Source of the DNA: a virus
IMG/VR virus record: IMGVR_UViG_3300043410_000094
Span: 1 to 29,039 of that record
Direction: 5' to 3' (one strand)
Length of the DNA stretch: 29,039 nt
Part shown: positions 16,016-23,811 of the stretch, piece by piece
Position numbering within the stretch: position 1 is the first letter of the stretch
How the letters are laid out: every line of letters begins with the position of its first letter
The notes under the pieces: generated by a model
Seen by the model: only the letters and a program-made list of their open reading frames with translations
Databases searched by the model: none
What the model was told of the DNA's origin: nothing
Translations under genes and position numbers: made by a program

Positions 16016-16877
16016 TAAGATTTATCTGAGCCGGGCGCAAAGCCGCGCATATTCGTATGAGTTTGGCGTTGGCGATCCTACGGGCGGCCCTGCATACGGT
16101 GAACGCCGCGATCCTGTATCTGCGGTTGTCTCAACAGTTGGCGGGTTGATTGGCGCTAATCAACAAGCAAACGCAGCGCAAAAAGCAGCACAAATGCAAG
16201 CGGATGCTGCTGCAAATGCTCAACGCATCCAGCAAGAGCAGTTCAACCTTATCAACGAGCAACAGCGCCCGCAACGCGAACTAGGCTATCAAGGCGTTGG
16301 ACAAATTTCGTCAATGATGCCGTATCTGACGAAACAGTTTACTGCTCAAGATTTGCAAGCAGGACTAGCGCCTAACTATGACTTCATGCTTAAGCAGGGT
16401 CAAGACATTAACGCGGCTAGAGCAAATCTAGCTGGCGGTCTTGTCGGCGGCAATGCCTTACAAGGGCTTAACCAGTTCACGCAAGACTATGCAGGCAATG
16501 CGTATCAAAATGCGTTTACTAACTTTCAGAATCAGCAATCGAACATTTACAACCGTCTTGCCAGCATTGCAGGCATCGGACAGGCGGCACAAAATCAAGT
16601 GAACACGGCGGGCGGCAACCTTGCAAACAATCTGTCAAGTCTTGGTGTAGGTAGTGCAGCAGCACAAGGCGCAGGGCAAATTGGCGCGGCTAACGCATAT
16701 AGCAACGCTCTAAACAATGCTGGCAATACCTATATGCTGTCATCAATGCTGAACAAGCCTGCGGTTACGCCGCAAGGTCAAGTATTTACTAGTCAAAGTG
16801 TTAATCCGTCAGACATATATGGCACTGGTCAAATGGGACAAGTCCCAAGAGAAGTAACAGACTTTAGCCTCGGTTAA
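16008..16877 (+). CDS. DNA ejection (injection) protein, P22 gp7-like
   Basis: A 289-residue Gln/Ala/Asn/Gly-rich protein with no membrane signal. Residues about 45-85 are a glutamine-rich helix (GANQQANAAQKAAQMQADAA), followed by REL-Y-QGVGQISSMMPYL and the segment LAPNYDFMLKQGQDINAARA, a pattern I recognise from predicted DNA-injection proteins of P22-like phages. Low-complexity Asn/Gly/Ala sequence follows (QNQVNTAGGNLANNLSSLG). Such proteins are packed in the capsid and leave with the DNA to form a channel through the envelope. It is the first of three ejection genes in the order gp7, gp20, gp16 of P22. ATG 16008 overlaps the GNAT-like gene. Confidence 0.75.
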   Translation: MFNKIYLSRAQSRAYSYEFGVGDPTGGPAYGERRDPVSAVVSTVGGLIGANQQANAAQKAAQMQADAAANAQRIQQEQFNLINEQQRPQRELGYQGVGQISSMMPYLTKQFTAQDLQAGLAPNYDFMLKQGQDINAARANLAGGLVGGNALQGLNQFTQDYAGNAYQNAFTNFQNQQSNIYNRLASIAGIGQAAQNQVNTAGGNLANNLSSLGVGSAAAQGAGQIGAANAYSNALNNAGNTYMLSSMLNKPAVTPQGQVFTSQSVNPSDIYGTGQMGQVPREVTDFSLG

Positions 16878-16886
16878 GGATAAATC

Positions 16887-18428
16887 ATGGCAGATTTTGG
16901 ATTTAACACAAACATTCCTTTAGGCGCACAAGTGCCAAGGACGAGCCTTGCTGACATGATTAACATGGCAAGCGGCATTACAAACTTGCAGCAAGCCCAA
17001 CAACTGCAACCTGTTCAGCTTGAAGCGGCGCGGCTACAACTTCAACAAGCACAGCAAATGAATCCTTTGCTGCTGCGGTCACAACAAGCAGAAACGCAAG
17101 TTGCTGAAAACACCGCAGCCCCAAGAATTACGCAGGCACAACAACAGGCAGACACTGCAAGAATTGCAACGTTAAAAGCGCAATTAGGATTAGATGACGC
17201 GCAAGCACAAATTGCTTACTCGCAAGGCGGCGCTTTGCTTGGTGATCCGCGCATTCACAATGCTGTTAAAAAAGTTGATGATGCTATTGATGCGATTGAA
17301 GATGCACGCGACAGGATGGTCGCTAATGGCGTGCCTAGAGCAAAAGCATCGGCTATCGTAGCGCCGTTTATTTTGAAAGCACAAAATAGCCCGCAGACGT
17401 TGGTGCAAGATTTGACTAATGCTGTGCAAGGTGCATCGGGTGTTGGTGCAATAGCTGGACAAGTAAACCGCCCACCGACACAAATTGGAGTAGGTTCAAG
17501 AATTGAACTTCGACCGACTTCGCCTTTGCAATTTGGACAGCCACAACAAAGCGTAGGAATGGAATTGCCGCCCGGTTCTCGCATGGTTGATACCGGTCGC
17601 GTTGACATTGAAAACAATCCGATTTTTAACGTGTTTGATGCAAGTGGTAGGGCAACTGGACAGGTTACTGTTCCGGCAAATGCTCCTGCATCGTCATTGC
17701 CGGGTGCTGCACCTACTGCACCGCGTCCTGTTGTGCCTCAAGCTGCCGCACCTGCTGCGCCGTCAATGGGTGTGGCTAGGATGCCGCCGGGTGAGACTGC
17801 CGAAACAATGGCGCTTGCAAAATCAATTCAACTTAAAGCAAATGAATCGGCAGCGCGAGTGCCACAAAGCCAGTTTAATGCAAACCAAATCATTCAACTA
17901 GCAGACAAAGCCGCTACAGGTAAAGGCGCAGAGTTGTTGCAAGGATTGACAGGTGGTTATGCGACTCTTGGGCTTGCAGGCACAACCGATATGGCTGATG
18001 CGTTTAACAAGCTAGGTCATTATATGGCGCTTGAAACTGCAAACCTTGCCGCAGCGTCAGGACTTGGAACAGATGCAGCGCGAGGAATTGCTGAAAGAAT
18101 GACAGGAACAACGTCGTGGACTGCTGACGCAATTAAGAGCACGGCAAGGATCAATCGTGCCATGTCAACGGGTGTGGACTTGTTCAATCAAGGCGTAAAC
18201 AATGCCGTAGCGCAAGCAAACAATAGCCCATTCGCTGCACGACAATTTCAAAACAAATGGTCACAAGTTGCAGATGTAAACGCATTCCGGTTGATGGATG
18301 CCATGCGAAATGAGGACAAAATTGCAGCAAAAGAATTGGTTAATGAACTTGGTGGCGTTAATTCTCCAAAATTCAAACAGCTTAAGTTGAAGGTCAACAC
18401 CATCAACAACATGATTGGCGGTCAATAA
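16887..18428 (+). CDS. Putative DNA ejection protein, gp20 position
   Basis: A 513-residue protein. The N-terminus (1-130) is helical and extremely rich in Gln/Ala/Leu (AARLQLQQAQQMNPLLLRSQ), followed by a charged helix (VKKVDDAIDAIEDARDRMV). A Pro/Ala-rich linker covers about 205-300 (PASSLPGAAPTAPRPVVP). The C-terminal ~200 residues are a helical domain (LNANQ-type start at QFNANQIIQLADKAA, ending LKLKVNTINNMIGG). Composition, size (P22 gp20 is 471) and position argue for the second injected protein. No enzymatic motif is seen. AAGGATAAATC gives a good ribosome-binding site, and its stop overlaps the next start (TAATG). Confidence 0.65.
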   Translation: MADFGFNTNIPLGAQVPRTSLADMINMASGITNLQQAQQLQPVQLEAARLQLQQAQQMNPLLLRSQQAETQVAENTAAPRITQAQQQADTARIATLKAQLGLDDAQAQIAYSQGGALLGDPRIHNAVKKVDDAIDAIEDARDRMVANGVPRAKASAIVAPFILKAQNSPQTLVQDLTNAVQGASGVGAIAGQVNRPPTQIGVGSRIELRPTSPLQFGQPQQSVGMELPPGSRMVDTGRVDIENNPIFNVFDASGRATGQVTVPANAPASSLPGAAPTAPRPVVPQAAAPAAPSMGVARMPPGETAETMALAKSIQLKANESAARVPQSQFNANQIIQLADKAATGKGAELLQGLTGGYATLGLAGTTDMADAFNKLGHYMALETANLAAASGLGTDAARGIAERMTGTTSWTADAIKSTARINRAMSTGVDLFNQGVNNAVAQANNSPFAARQFQNKWSQVADVNAFRLMDAMRNEDKIAAKELVNELGGVNSPKFKQLKLKVNTINNMIGGQ

Positions 18429-20671
18429 TGGGCGCTAGAGATGAGTATTCGTCTGCCGCGATTGATAATTTTGTCAATCAAGCAGTAGGTAAAGCCCCGG
18501 CTAGGCAAGCGCCTGCACGACAAGCGCCAGTTAGACCGGATATGGTTGTGTCGCCATCTCAGCAACAAGACCGCGACCGTGTGCGTCTGCGTATTCTGCA
18601 AGATGAGCAAAAACTAAATCCTGATGACGCAACGCTACGCAGACAAATACAAGGAATGCGAGCAACGCTAGGCGAAACTGGCGGCGAAGTTCCTAGCGAT
18701 TTTTCGTCGGAATCCATTGATAAATTTGTTACTGAAAGCACCGGAGAAGCGCCGAAAACTGTCCGATCTTTAGCAAGCAGACTGCAACAAGTTAGAGAAA
18801 AAACTGCTGAAGGTTACAGCGCAGAAAATTTGCGGCGCGTTGGTAGGGAAGCGGTTGAGGGCGTAACTGGTGCTGGTGAAGTTGTTCGGACGATGGTGCA
18901 AAACCCTGTGGCAACAGCAGTAAGTGGTCTTGCAGGTCTTGCAGGTACGATCCTCCCCGGCCCTGCTGGTCAAGGTGCAAATTGGGTTGAGCGCGTAGGC
19001 AAAGCCTTAAGCTACGAACCGCAAACCAAAACCGGCAGACAAGCTACAGAAGTTTTGGGCGTGCCGGGTCAACTAGCCGAAGAATACGTTGCAGAACCGA
19101 TAGGATCGGCTGTGGCGCAAGTTTCTCCTGCTGCGGGTGCTATCACTAAGGGCGCGTTAACTGCTGCGCCATTGGCGCTAGGATTGCGTGGGAAGCGTCC
19201 GACGGTAGAAGTTACACCGCCTCGCGTAGTGCCTCCGGGTGAGGGCGTAATCAACCTTGATGTGCCGACGCAACTTCGTCAACAGCTAGAAGCTAGACAG
19301 GCAGCACAAGCTGCACAGGCTCAACCCGCTGCCGGTACTGTTGCGCCGGTTGCCGCGCCTGCTGCCGGTACTGTTGCCCCAGTTGTTGCCCCTGTCGGGG
19401 TGCAAAGCGTTGGCGCTGCGGCAGTCTCGCCGGAAAAGTTACGGATTGAACGTGCAAGGTCGTTGCCGATACCTATTGAATTGTCTAAAGATTTGGCAAC
19501 GCGCAACCCTGCGGATGTTCGATTTGCCCGCGAAACAGCAAAAGACCCAGTGCTAGGGCAAAGATTTCAAGAAAATTATGCACGTTTAAATGACGAACTT
19601 CAGCAAAATATGCAGGCGTTAATTGAACGTACTGGCGCAGAAATGACTGGTGTTGCTCCGGCACAGTTAGGCGAAGCATTGGTGAACGTTGTTGAACCGT
19701 ACCGGCAAGCGAGAAAAGGCGAAGTTAAGACAGCATACGAGGCGGCAGATGCTGCTGGCGAAATGTCACAACCTGTGTCCTATGCACCGTTAGTCAATTA
19801 CTTGAACAAGGTCACAAAAGACCGTCCTACGTTAAAAGCAAACAACCCAATCCTTGGCATTATTGAGGACGAAATTAAAGCCAATGATCCAAACAAAACG
19901 GGTCAAATCAGCCTGCGACAGCTTGAGGACATTCGACAAGTCATTGTTAACGAAATTGATCCGACGCAACGCGGCAGTATGTATCACGGCAACAAGCTAA
20001 AAAAGGCTATAGACGTTGCAACGCAAAACGCTGGAGGCGATCTTTACAAACAAGCGCGGCAGCTTAACGCCCGTTACATGAGCGAGTTTGAAGATACGCC
20101 TGTCATTAAAAATCTGACGGCTATCAAAAAAGGCACGACTGATAGAGCCGTGGCTATTGAAAACCTTGTGGATAAATCTATCCTGCGTGGGCCTGCATCG
20201 GATGTGCAAAAGTTGTTTGCTACGCTTGAAAAGTCAGGGCCGGATGGCGTGCGTATGGCGAATGAATTGCGCGGCTATGTTGCTGAACACATCAAGAATG
20301 AAGCTACCAAAGGTGTCGAACGCGACATTAACGGCAAGCCTTATGTATCGACCGCAAAGTTAGACAATACTATTCGTCAGCTAGACAAAAGCGGAAAACT
20401 AGAATTGTTGTTTGGCAAAGAAGGTGCAGCGCATTACCGTACTTTGAATGATGTAACAAAAGACTTGCAAACCGTTCCTCGAGGCACGACTAACCCATCA
20501 GGCACTGCTGCACAAATTGGTGCAATGCTTGCAGAATCAGGCGCACAGTTTGCACTTAGTGGAATACCCGCGCCAATTGCGACGCTAGGAAAAATGGCTT
20601 ATGACAAACGTCAGACAGCAAAAAAGCTAAACAAGATCAACGAGTTTATTGAGTACGGCAAAAACCAATAA
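18428..20671 (+). CDS. Putative large DNA ejection protein, gp16 position
   Basis: A 747-residue protein and the third of the ejection trio. The N-terminus has two related short motifs, SSAAIDNFVNQAVGKAP (about 8-24) and SSESIDKFVTESTGEAP (about 93-109), separated by a charged helix. Residues about 150-270 contain Ala/Gly-rich hydrophobic stretches (VATAVSGLAGLAGTILPGPA and GAITKGALTAAPLALGL) that could insert into membranes. A Pro/Ala linker with tandem [PA]AAGTVAPV units follows (about 297-322), then a long helical C-terminal half. P22 gp16 has 609 residues and associates with membranes during ejection. No lysozyme or transglycosylase motif could be seen. Start ATG 18428 overlaps the preceding stop by one base. 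Confidence 0.65.
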   Translation: MGARDEYSSAAIDNFVNQAVGKAPARQAPARQAPVRPDMVVSPSQQQDRDRVRLRILQDEQKLNPDDATLRRQIQGMRATLGETGGEVPSDFSSESIDKFVTESTGEAPKTVRSLASRLQQVREKTAEGYSAENLRRVGREAVEGVTGAGEVVRTMVQNPVATAVSGLAGLAGTILPGPAGQGANWVERVGKALSYEPQTKTGRQATEVLGVPGQLAEEYVAEPIGSAVAQVSPAAGAITKGALTAAPLALGLRGKRPTVEVTPPRVVPPGEGVINLDVPTQLRQQLEARQAAQAAQAQPAAGTVAPVAAPAAGTVAPVVAPVGVQSVGAAAVSPEKLRIERARSLPIPIELSKDLATRNPADVRFARETAKDPVLGQRFQENYARLNDELQQNMQALIERTGAEMTGVAPAQLGEALVNVVEPYRQARKGEVKTAYEAADAAGEMSQPVSYAPLVNYLNKVTKDRPTLKANNPILGIIEDEIKANDPNKTGQISLRQLEDIRQVIVNEIDPTQRGSMYHGNKLKKAIDVATQNAGGDLYKQARQLNARYMSEFEDTPVIKNLTAIKKGTTDRAVAIENLVDKSILRGPASDVQKLFATLEKSGPDGVRMANELRGYVAEHIKNEATKGVERDINGKPYVSTAKLDNTIRQLDKSGKLELLFGKEGAAHYRTLNDVTKDLQTVPRGTTNPSGTAAQIGAMLAESGAQFALSGIPAPIATLGKMAYDKRQTAKKLNKINEFIEYGKNQ

Positions 20672-20680
20672 GGACGAACC

Positions 20681-21403
20681 ATGTCAGTCAACCTATCCCC
20701 TATCGGTAACGGGTTTCAATTCCTCACGACTTCGGGAAGCCCGCTTTCCGGTGGTTTGATCTACACTTATCAAGCAGGGTCTAGCACGCCGCTAGCGACG
20801 TATACCGACAACAGTGGAACGATTGCAAACGCAAACCCTATTGTTCTCGGTAGCGATGGTCGCCCTGCAACTGAAATTTGGATGACGTATGGATACAACT
20901 ACAAGTTTGTCCTAAAGGATTCTGCGGGCGTATTGATTCAAACCTATGACAATCTTTACGGAATTCTAGGAACGATTCCAGCAACGTCGCCCAGCCTGCC
21001 TTCGGGCGTGATTGTGTTGTGGTCGGGTGCGACTGGATCAATCCCTACTGGTTACTATCTGTGCGATGGTTCTAATGGCACTCCCGATCTTCGCAATCGG
21101 TTTATTGTTGGCGCAGGTTCGACTTACGCGGTAGCTGCGACTGGTGGTTCTGCTGATGCGGTAGTGGTAAGCCATACGCACACGGCAACTGCAACGGATT
21201 CCGGGCATACGCACACCTACACTGCCAACAACGGCAACATTAACGCTGCTGGCTCGCCCGGTGTGCAGTCAGGCAATGCGTCTACCTACACGACCGCGAC
21301 CGGCTATGCAAACGTATCAGTAACCAACGCATCAACGGGTGTTAGCGGAACGAATGCTAACCTGCCTCCGTACTACGCACTTGCGTACATTATGAAGTCG
21401 TAA
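20681..21403 (+). CDS. Tail fibre/spike protein with virion-anchor and collar-like HxH tip
   Basis: A 240-residue protein in three parts. Residues 1-90 (FQFLTTSGSPLSGGLIYTYQ, TPLATYTDNSGT, NPIVLGSDGRP, YKFVLKDSAGVLIQTYDNLY) match the short beta anchor at the N-terminus of many podovirus spikes, functionally like the P22 tailspike head-binding domain. Residues about 105-150 are a tail-collar-type domain (PSGVIVLWSG, IPTGYYLCDGSNGTPDLRNRFIVGAG). The remainder has repeated H-x-H motifs (SHTHTATATDSGHTHTYT) that in T4 gp12-type fibre tips bind metal ions, and ends LPPYYALAYIMKS, the usual closing strand. It should bind a host receptor and hang from the tail hub. AAGGACGAACC precedes the ATG. Confidence 0.8.
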   Translation: MSVNLSPIGNGFQFLTTSGSPLSGGLIYTYQAGSSTPLATYTDNSGTIANANPIVLGSDGRPATEIWMTYGYNYKFVLKDSAGVLIQTYDNLYGILGTIPATSPSLPSGVIVLWSGATGSIPTGYYLCDGSNGTPDLRNRFIVGAGSTYAVAATGGSADAVVVSHTHTATATDSGHTHTYTANNGNINAAGSPGVQSGNASTYTTATGYANVSVTNASTGVSGTNANLPPYYALAYIMKS

Positions 21404-21405
21404 TC

Positions 21406-21567
21406 ATGGACGATATGGATACCCGATTGTCTGTGCATGAAGCAGTTTGTGCAGAGCGATGGAAAGAAACCATTCTCCGCATTAAACGGATTGAATCTAT
21501 CGGTATAGCCTGTGCTGGCTCAATCATTCTTTTGTTGCTGCATCTAGTGACAAAAACAGGGGGCTAA
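21406..21567 (+). CDS. Small membrane protein of the lysis cassette, XhlA-like arrangement
   Basis: A 53-residue protein (MDDMDTRLSVHEAVCAERWK onward) starting 3 bases after the fibre gene and ending at TAA 21565-21567. A charged helix (about 1-31) precedes one hydrophobic C-terminal segment (IGIACAGSIILLLLHLV, about 32-48). This layout, a short coiled coil then one membrane helix, is that of hemolysin XhlA-type phage lysis accessories; the family match itself is uncertain. It is the first of four consecutive membrane proteins before the endolysin. No strong ribosome-binding site is seen, so translation may be coupled to the fibre gene. Confidence 0.6.
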   Translation: MDDMDTRLSVHEAVCAERWKETILRIKRIESIGIACAGSIILLLLHLVTKTGG

Positions 21568-21571
21568 ATGA

Positions 21572-22105
21572 ATGCTCGATCCCGTTACCATAGGAGCAGC
21601 GTTTGCTGTAGCTAAGACTTCGGTCGCCTTTGTCAAAGAGGCGATCAACATGGGTAAGGAAATCCGTGATTGCTACGGAGAACTGTCCCAATTCTTTACC
21701 GCGCAAGGTCAGATAGAAAAAGCCGCCAAACAAGTCGAAGCGGCAAAGGCAGCACCAAAGCCTGACGATCCAAAAGAAGCCGAACAGCATGAATCGGCTT
21801 TGTCACAGGCTTTTACCATCGTCATGCAGCGCAAGCAGATGCGCGAATTTGAGCAAGAACTGCGAGATATGTTCACGCTTAAGGGCGAGCTAGACCTATA
21901 TCACGAACTGTGCGCCGAACGACAGCGCATTGTCGGGGAGCAGGATGAAGCCGCTAGGGAAGCCATCCGCAAGGCTAGGTTGGCTAAAGACAGAGCAGCT
22001 AGGAAGAAGCAGGAACAAGAAGAACTGTTAATGTCAGCGGGAATCTTCGTGTTTCTAGGCATAGGCGGCATCATTATTTTCGTCGCCATCTACTTTAGAG
22101 GATGA
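21572..22105 (+). CDS. Conserved phage membrane-anchored coiled-coil protein
   Basis: A 177-residue protein starting MLDPVTIGAAFAVAKTSVAF, the D-P-V-T-I-G-A-A opening I recognise from a protein common in marine and freshwater phages. The middle is a long charged helix (EKAAKQVEAAKAAPKPDDP, MREFEQELRDMFTLKGELDL, then a basic Arg/Lys/Glu helix about 115-150). The C-terminus is one membrane helix (LLMSAGIFVFLGIGGIIIFV, about 152-174). An ATG four bases upstream is out of frame; GGGGG about 10 bases upstream serves as ribosome-binding site. Function is unknown. Its place in the lysis cassette suggests an envelope role such as a spanin-like or holin-regulating function, which is not proven. Confidence 0.6.
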   Translation: MLDPVTIGAAFAVAKTSVAFVKEAINMGKEIRDCYGELSQFFTAQGQIEKAAKQVEAAKAAPKPDDPKEAEQHESALSQAFTIVMQRKQMREFEQELRDMFTLKGELDLYHELCAERQRIVGEQDEAAREAIRKARLAKDRAARKKQEQEELLMSAGIFVFLGIGGIIIFVAIYFRG

Positions 22106-22106
22106 C

Positions 22107-22499
22107 ATGTTTCCACTCGGCGCAGTCTTAGACATAGGCAGCAAGATACTAGACAAGGTATTTCCTGATCCTGCACAGGCTGAAGCTGCCAAGCTAAAGT
22201 TGTTAGAGATGCAGCAGAACGGCGAACTGGCGCAACTGAATGCGGATGTGTCTGAGCAGCATGAACTGACCGACCGGCTCAAAGCAGACATGGCTTCGGA
22301 CTCATGGCTATCTAAGAACATTCGACCGACTACTTTGATTTTCATTCTTGTTACTTACACCGTGTTTGGTCTTATGTCGGCATGGGACATTGAGGTTAAT
22401 AAGGAATACGTCCAACTATTAGGACAATGGGGAATGCTTATCATGTCGTTTTATTTCGGCGGCAGGACGTTAGAAAAGATCATGGGTGTTAAAAAATGA
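22107..22499 (+). CDS. Holin, 3TM family-like
   Basis: A 130-residue protein. The N-terminal half reads ILDKVFPDPAQAEAAKLKLL followed by an acidic coiled coil (EMQQNGELAQLNADVSEQ), the signature of the phage holin-of-3TMs group (PF11351-type). After a basic SKNIRP turn come hydrophobic segments at about 74-92 (TTLIFILVTYTVFGLMSA) and 103-118 (LLGQWGMLIMSFYFGG), ending RTLEKIMGVKK. It is expected to form the inner-membrane lesion that releases the M15 endolysin encoded two genes downstream. It overlaps the next gene by ATGA. Confidence 0.75.
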   Translation: MFPLGAVLDIGSKILDKVFPDPAQAEAAKLKLLEMQQNGELAQLNADVSEQHELTDRLKADMASDSWLSKNIRPTTLIFILVTYTVFGLMSAWDIEVNKEYVQLLGQWGMLIMSFYFGGRTLEKIMGVKK

Positions 22500-22720
22500 G
22501 AGAGAAAACAATCTGTTTTGTTACAATCCTTGTAAGCATCACATTGTCGTTAGTGATGATCTCAATGGTGGGTGTGTTCCTTTATGGGCTGTTTATGCCT
22601 AACAGCATCATCAATAATGACGATGTGTTTCCCATCATCGGGCCAGCCTTTAACACGATTGTCGGCGGGTTTATCGGTATCCTTGCAGCAGTCAAAGTCA
22701 CGGAGCATATTGAGAAATGA
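22496..22720 (+). CDS. Small two-helix membrane protein, possible second holin or antiholin
   Basis: A 74-residue protein with two hydrophobic helices: about 7-32 (CFVTILVSITLSLVMISMVG onward) and about 46-67 (IIGPAFNTIVGGFIGILAAV), separated by an acidic loop (NNDDVF). The N-terminus is basic (MREK) and the C-terminus charged. Coupled by ATGA to the holin upstream and by ATGA to the endolysin downstream, it is translated as part of the lysis cassette. A class-II-holin-like or holin-modulating role is inferred from topology and context only. Confidence 0.65.
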   Translation: MREKTICFVTILVSITLSLVMISMVGVFLYGLFMPNSIINNDDVFPIIGPAFNTIVGGFIGILAAVKVTEHIEK

Positions 22721-23157
22721 CGCATCTAACTGAGCATTTCACTTTAGAGGAATTGACGCATTCCGAAGTAGCTGCTAGGAATGGATGGGACAATACGCCT
22801 AACGGCGACGAAGTGGCAAACCTTACTCGGTTGGCGCAACTGTTGGAGCAAGTCAAAAAAGCCGTCGGTGGTAAGCCGGTAATGATTAACAGCGGGTTTC
22901 GGTCAAAGCAGGTTAATGACGCGGTAGGCTCAAAAGATTCAAGCCAACACCGTCTAGGTTGCGCGGCAGACATTCGCGTCCCCGGCATGACTCCTAGACA
23001 GGTTGTAGATGCTTGCATCATGTCCTCGGTGCTGTTTGATCAAATCATCCTAGAGTTTGATGCGTGGACGCATATCAGCGTGTCTAATGATCCAACATTA
23101 GCTCCTCGGCACAGCAGGCTGATAATTGACAAGCAAGGAACTAGGCCGCTGGTGTAA
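22717..23157 (+). CDS. Endolysin, peptidase M15-type (zinc)
   Basis: A 146-residue protein of the M15/VanY-like zinc peptidase group that cleaves peptidoglycan cross-bridges or D-Ala linkages. It shows the family pattern: an N-terminal helix (HFTLEELTHSEVAARNG), the SGFRS turn near 59-63, the zinc-binding motif SQHRLGCAADI with H78 and D85, and the second ligand region AWTHISV with H119. The glutamate-containing strand (ILEFD, 111-115) precedes it, as in the family. It has no signal peptide, so it depends on the holin genes upstream. Its 3' end overlaps the opposite-strand gene 23141-23302 by 17 bases, where the late and early operons converge. Confidence 0.9.
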   Translation: MTHLTEHFTLEELTHSEVAARNGWDNTPNGDEVANLTRLAQLLEQVKKAVGGKPVMINSGFRSKQVNDAVGSKDSSQHRLGCAADIRVPGMTPRQVVDACIMSSVLFDQIILEFDAWTHISVSNDPTLAPRHSRLIIDKQGTRPLV

Positions 23158-23302
23158 CTTTTTTTCCAAATATCCACCGCAGTTGTTGTTCAGTAGGTTC
23201 GCGTTGTTGGGTATCAGGACATGACCTAACCTTGCACCACATGACTTTGTCGTTCTTTCGGAACGCCACGTCACAGACTTTGCAACGCTCATAATTTTCC
23301 AT
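23141..23302 (-). CDS. Small cysteine-rich (zinc-ribbon-like) protein
   Basis: A 53-residue frame starting MENYERCKVCDVAFRKNDKV. Four cysteines are spaced as a zinc knuckle pair: C7-x2-C10 and C23-x4-C28, with W22 beside C23. The rest is Gln/Arg-rich (DTQQREPTEQQLRWIFGKK). An in-frame ATG at 23305 would add one Met; AAGGA at 23312-23308 is better spaced for 23302. It overlaps the upstream gene by 14 bases and the oppositely oriented endolysin 3' end by 17 bases. It is the last gene of the leftward operon. DNA, RNA or protein binding is possible; no specific family is recognised. Confidence 0.65.
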   Translation of the reverse strand: MENYERCKVCDVAFRKNDKVMWCKVRSCPDTQQREPTEQQLRWIFGKKVTPAA

Positions 23303-23468
23303 CATCGTCCTTCATCTGATAGATACAAAAAAATTTCAGCGATGAAGCGACTTTAACAAGTTCATCCGCAATATCGCAAGCCTTTGCCCAATCCCGCGCT
23401 AGCAAAGCTGAATGCGCTTGCTGACGTAGTTGAGCAATTTGAATGATGCCGTCTGCATAGTCCATCAT
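23289..23468 (-). CDS. Small helical hypothetical phage protein
   Basis: A 59-residue protein from ATG 23468, two bases after the previous stop; a TTG at 23486 would overlap that gene. The sequence MMDYADGIIQIAQLRQQAHS - ALLARDWAKACDIADELVKV resembles small helix-hairpin proteins frequent in phage early regions: a [RK]-DYA-[ED]-G start, LR--AH-ALLAR-[WF]-KA. This is from memory, and no function is assigned. GGAAACTGACC upstream is an acceptable ribosome-binding site. The C-terminus (MKDDDGKL) is acidic and overlaps the next gene. Confidence 0.6.
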   Translation of the reverse strand: MMDYADGIIQIAQLRQQAHSALLARDWAKACDIADELVKVASSLKFFCIYQMKDDDGKL

Positions 23469-23470
23469 GG

Positions 23471-23641
23471 TCAGTTTCCAATCCAAATCAGTGCGCCAAT
23501 AATAGCAATCCCTAATCCCATCATCATCATGGCAGCACAGGCATCTTCAAGCCACAATCGTTTGTCATTGATCGGATCAGCGAACATAACGAACACGCCA
23601 AACGATACCGCAATCATAAAAAGCCCACCGAAAAAGATCAT
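23471..23641 (-). CDS. Small two-helix membrane protein
   Basis: A 56-residue protein (MIFFGGLFMIAVSFGVFVMF then ADPINDKRLWLEDACAA) with two hydrophobic helices, about 2-20 and 38-55 (MMMMGLGIAIIGALIWI), joined by a charged loop. AAGGGGAAAAC gives a strong ribosome-binding site, and its ATG overlaps the preceding stop as ATGA (23638-23641). As it is in the early operon, not the lysis cassette, it may act on the host membrane early in infection; that is an inference. Confidence 0.65.
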   Translation of the reverse strand: MIFFGGLFMIAVSFGVFVMFADPINDKRLWLEDACAAMMMMGLGIAIIGALIWIGN

Positions 23642-23811
23642 GTTTTCCCCTTGTGATAGTTTTCACGGCACAGCACGCGGTGACACTCTTTGCACCAAGA
23701 CGAGAGCGTTTTGAATTTCGTCAAACTGAACTGATCCGATTCCTTTATCGTTTTGCATTTCGTGCATTCCGCTGGATGCCCTTTGATTCGCCATCGTCGC
23801 TGCTTCCGCAT
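23638..23811 (-). CDS. Zinc-ribbon protein encoded inside another gene in a different frame
   Basis: A 57-residue basic protein, MRKQRRWRIKGHPAECTKCK onward, with C16-x2-C19 and C40-x2-C43 plus C48. The plan C-[TK]-K-C-K--K----F---K-----WCKECHR is that of small CxxC...CxxC ribbons known in phages and beside HNH nucleases. AAGGA at 23824-23820 lies eight bases before ATG 23811. Almost all of the gene lies within the 3' third of the winged-helix-like gene 23663-24058 in another frame. It is coupled by ATGA to the membrane-protein gene that follows. The match to a zinc ribbon is far better than the overlapping frame's C-terminus, so I take this gene as real. Confidence 0.65.
   Translation of the reverse strand: MRKQRRWRIKGHPAECTKCKTIKESDQFSLTKFKTLSSWCKECHRVLCRENYHKGKT

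Noticed and set aside
23098-23292. 64-codon leftward frame at the convergence point.
   Set aside because: The overlapping frame 23141-23302 has the CxxC...CxxxxC pattern, a better start and operon spacing. This one has none of these.
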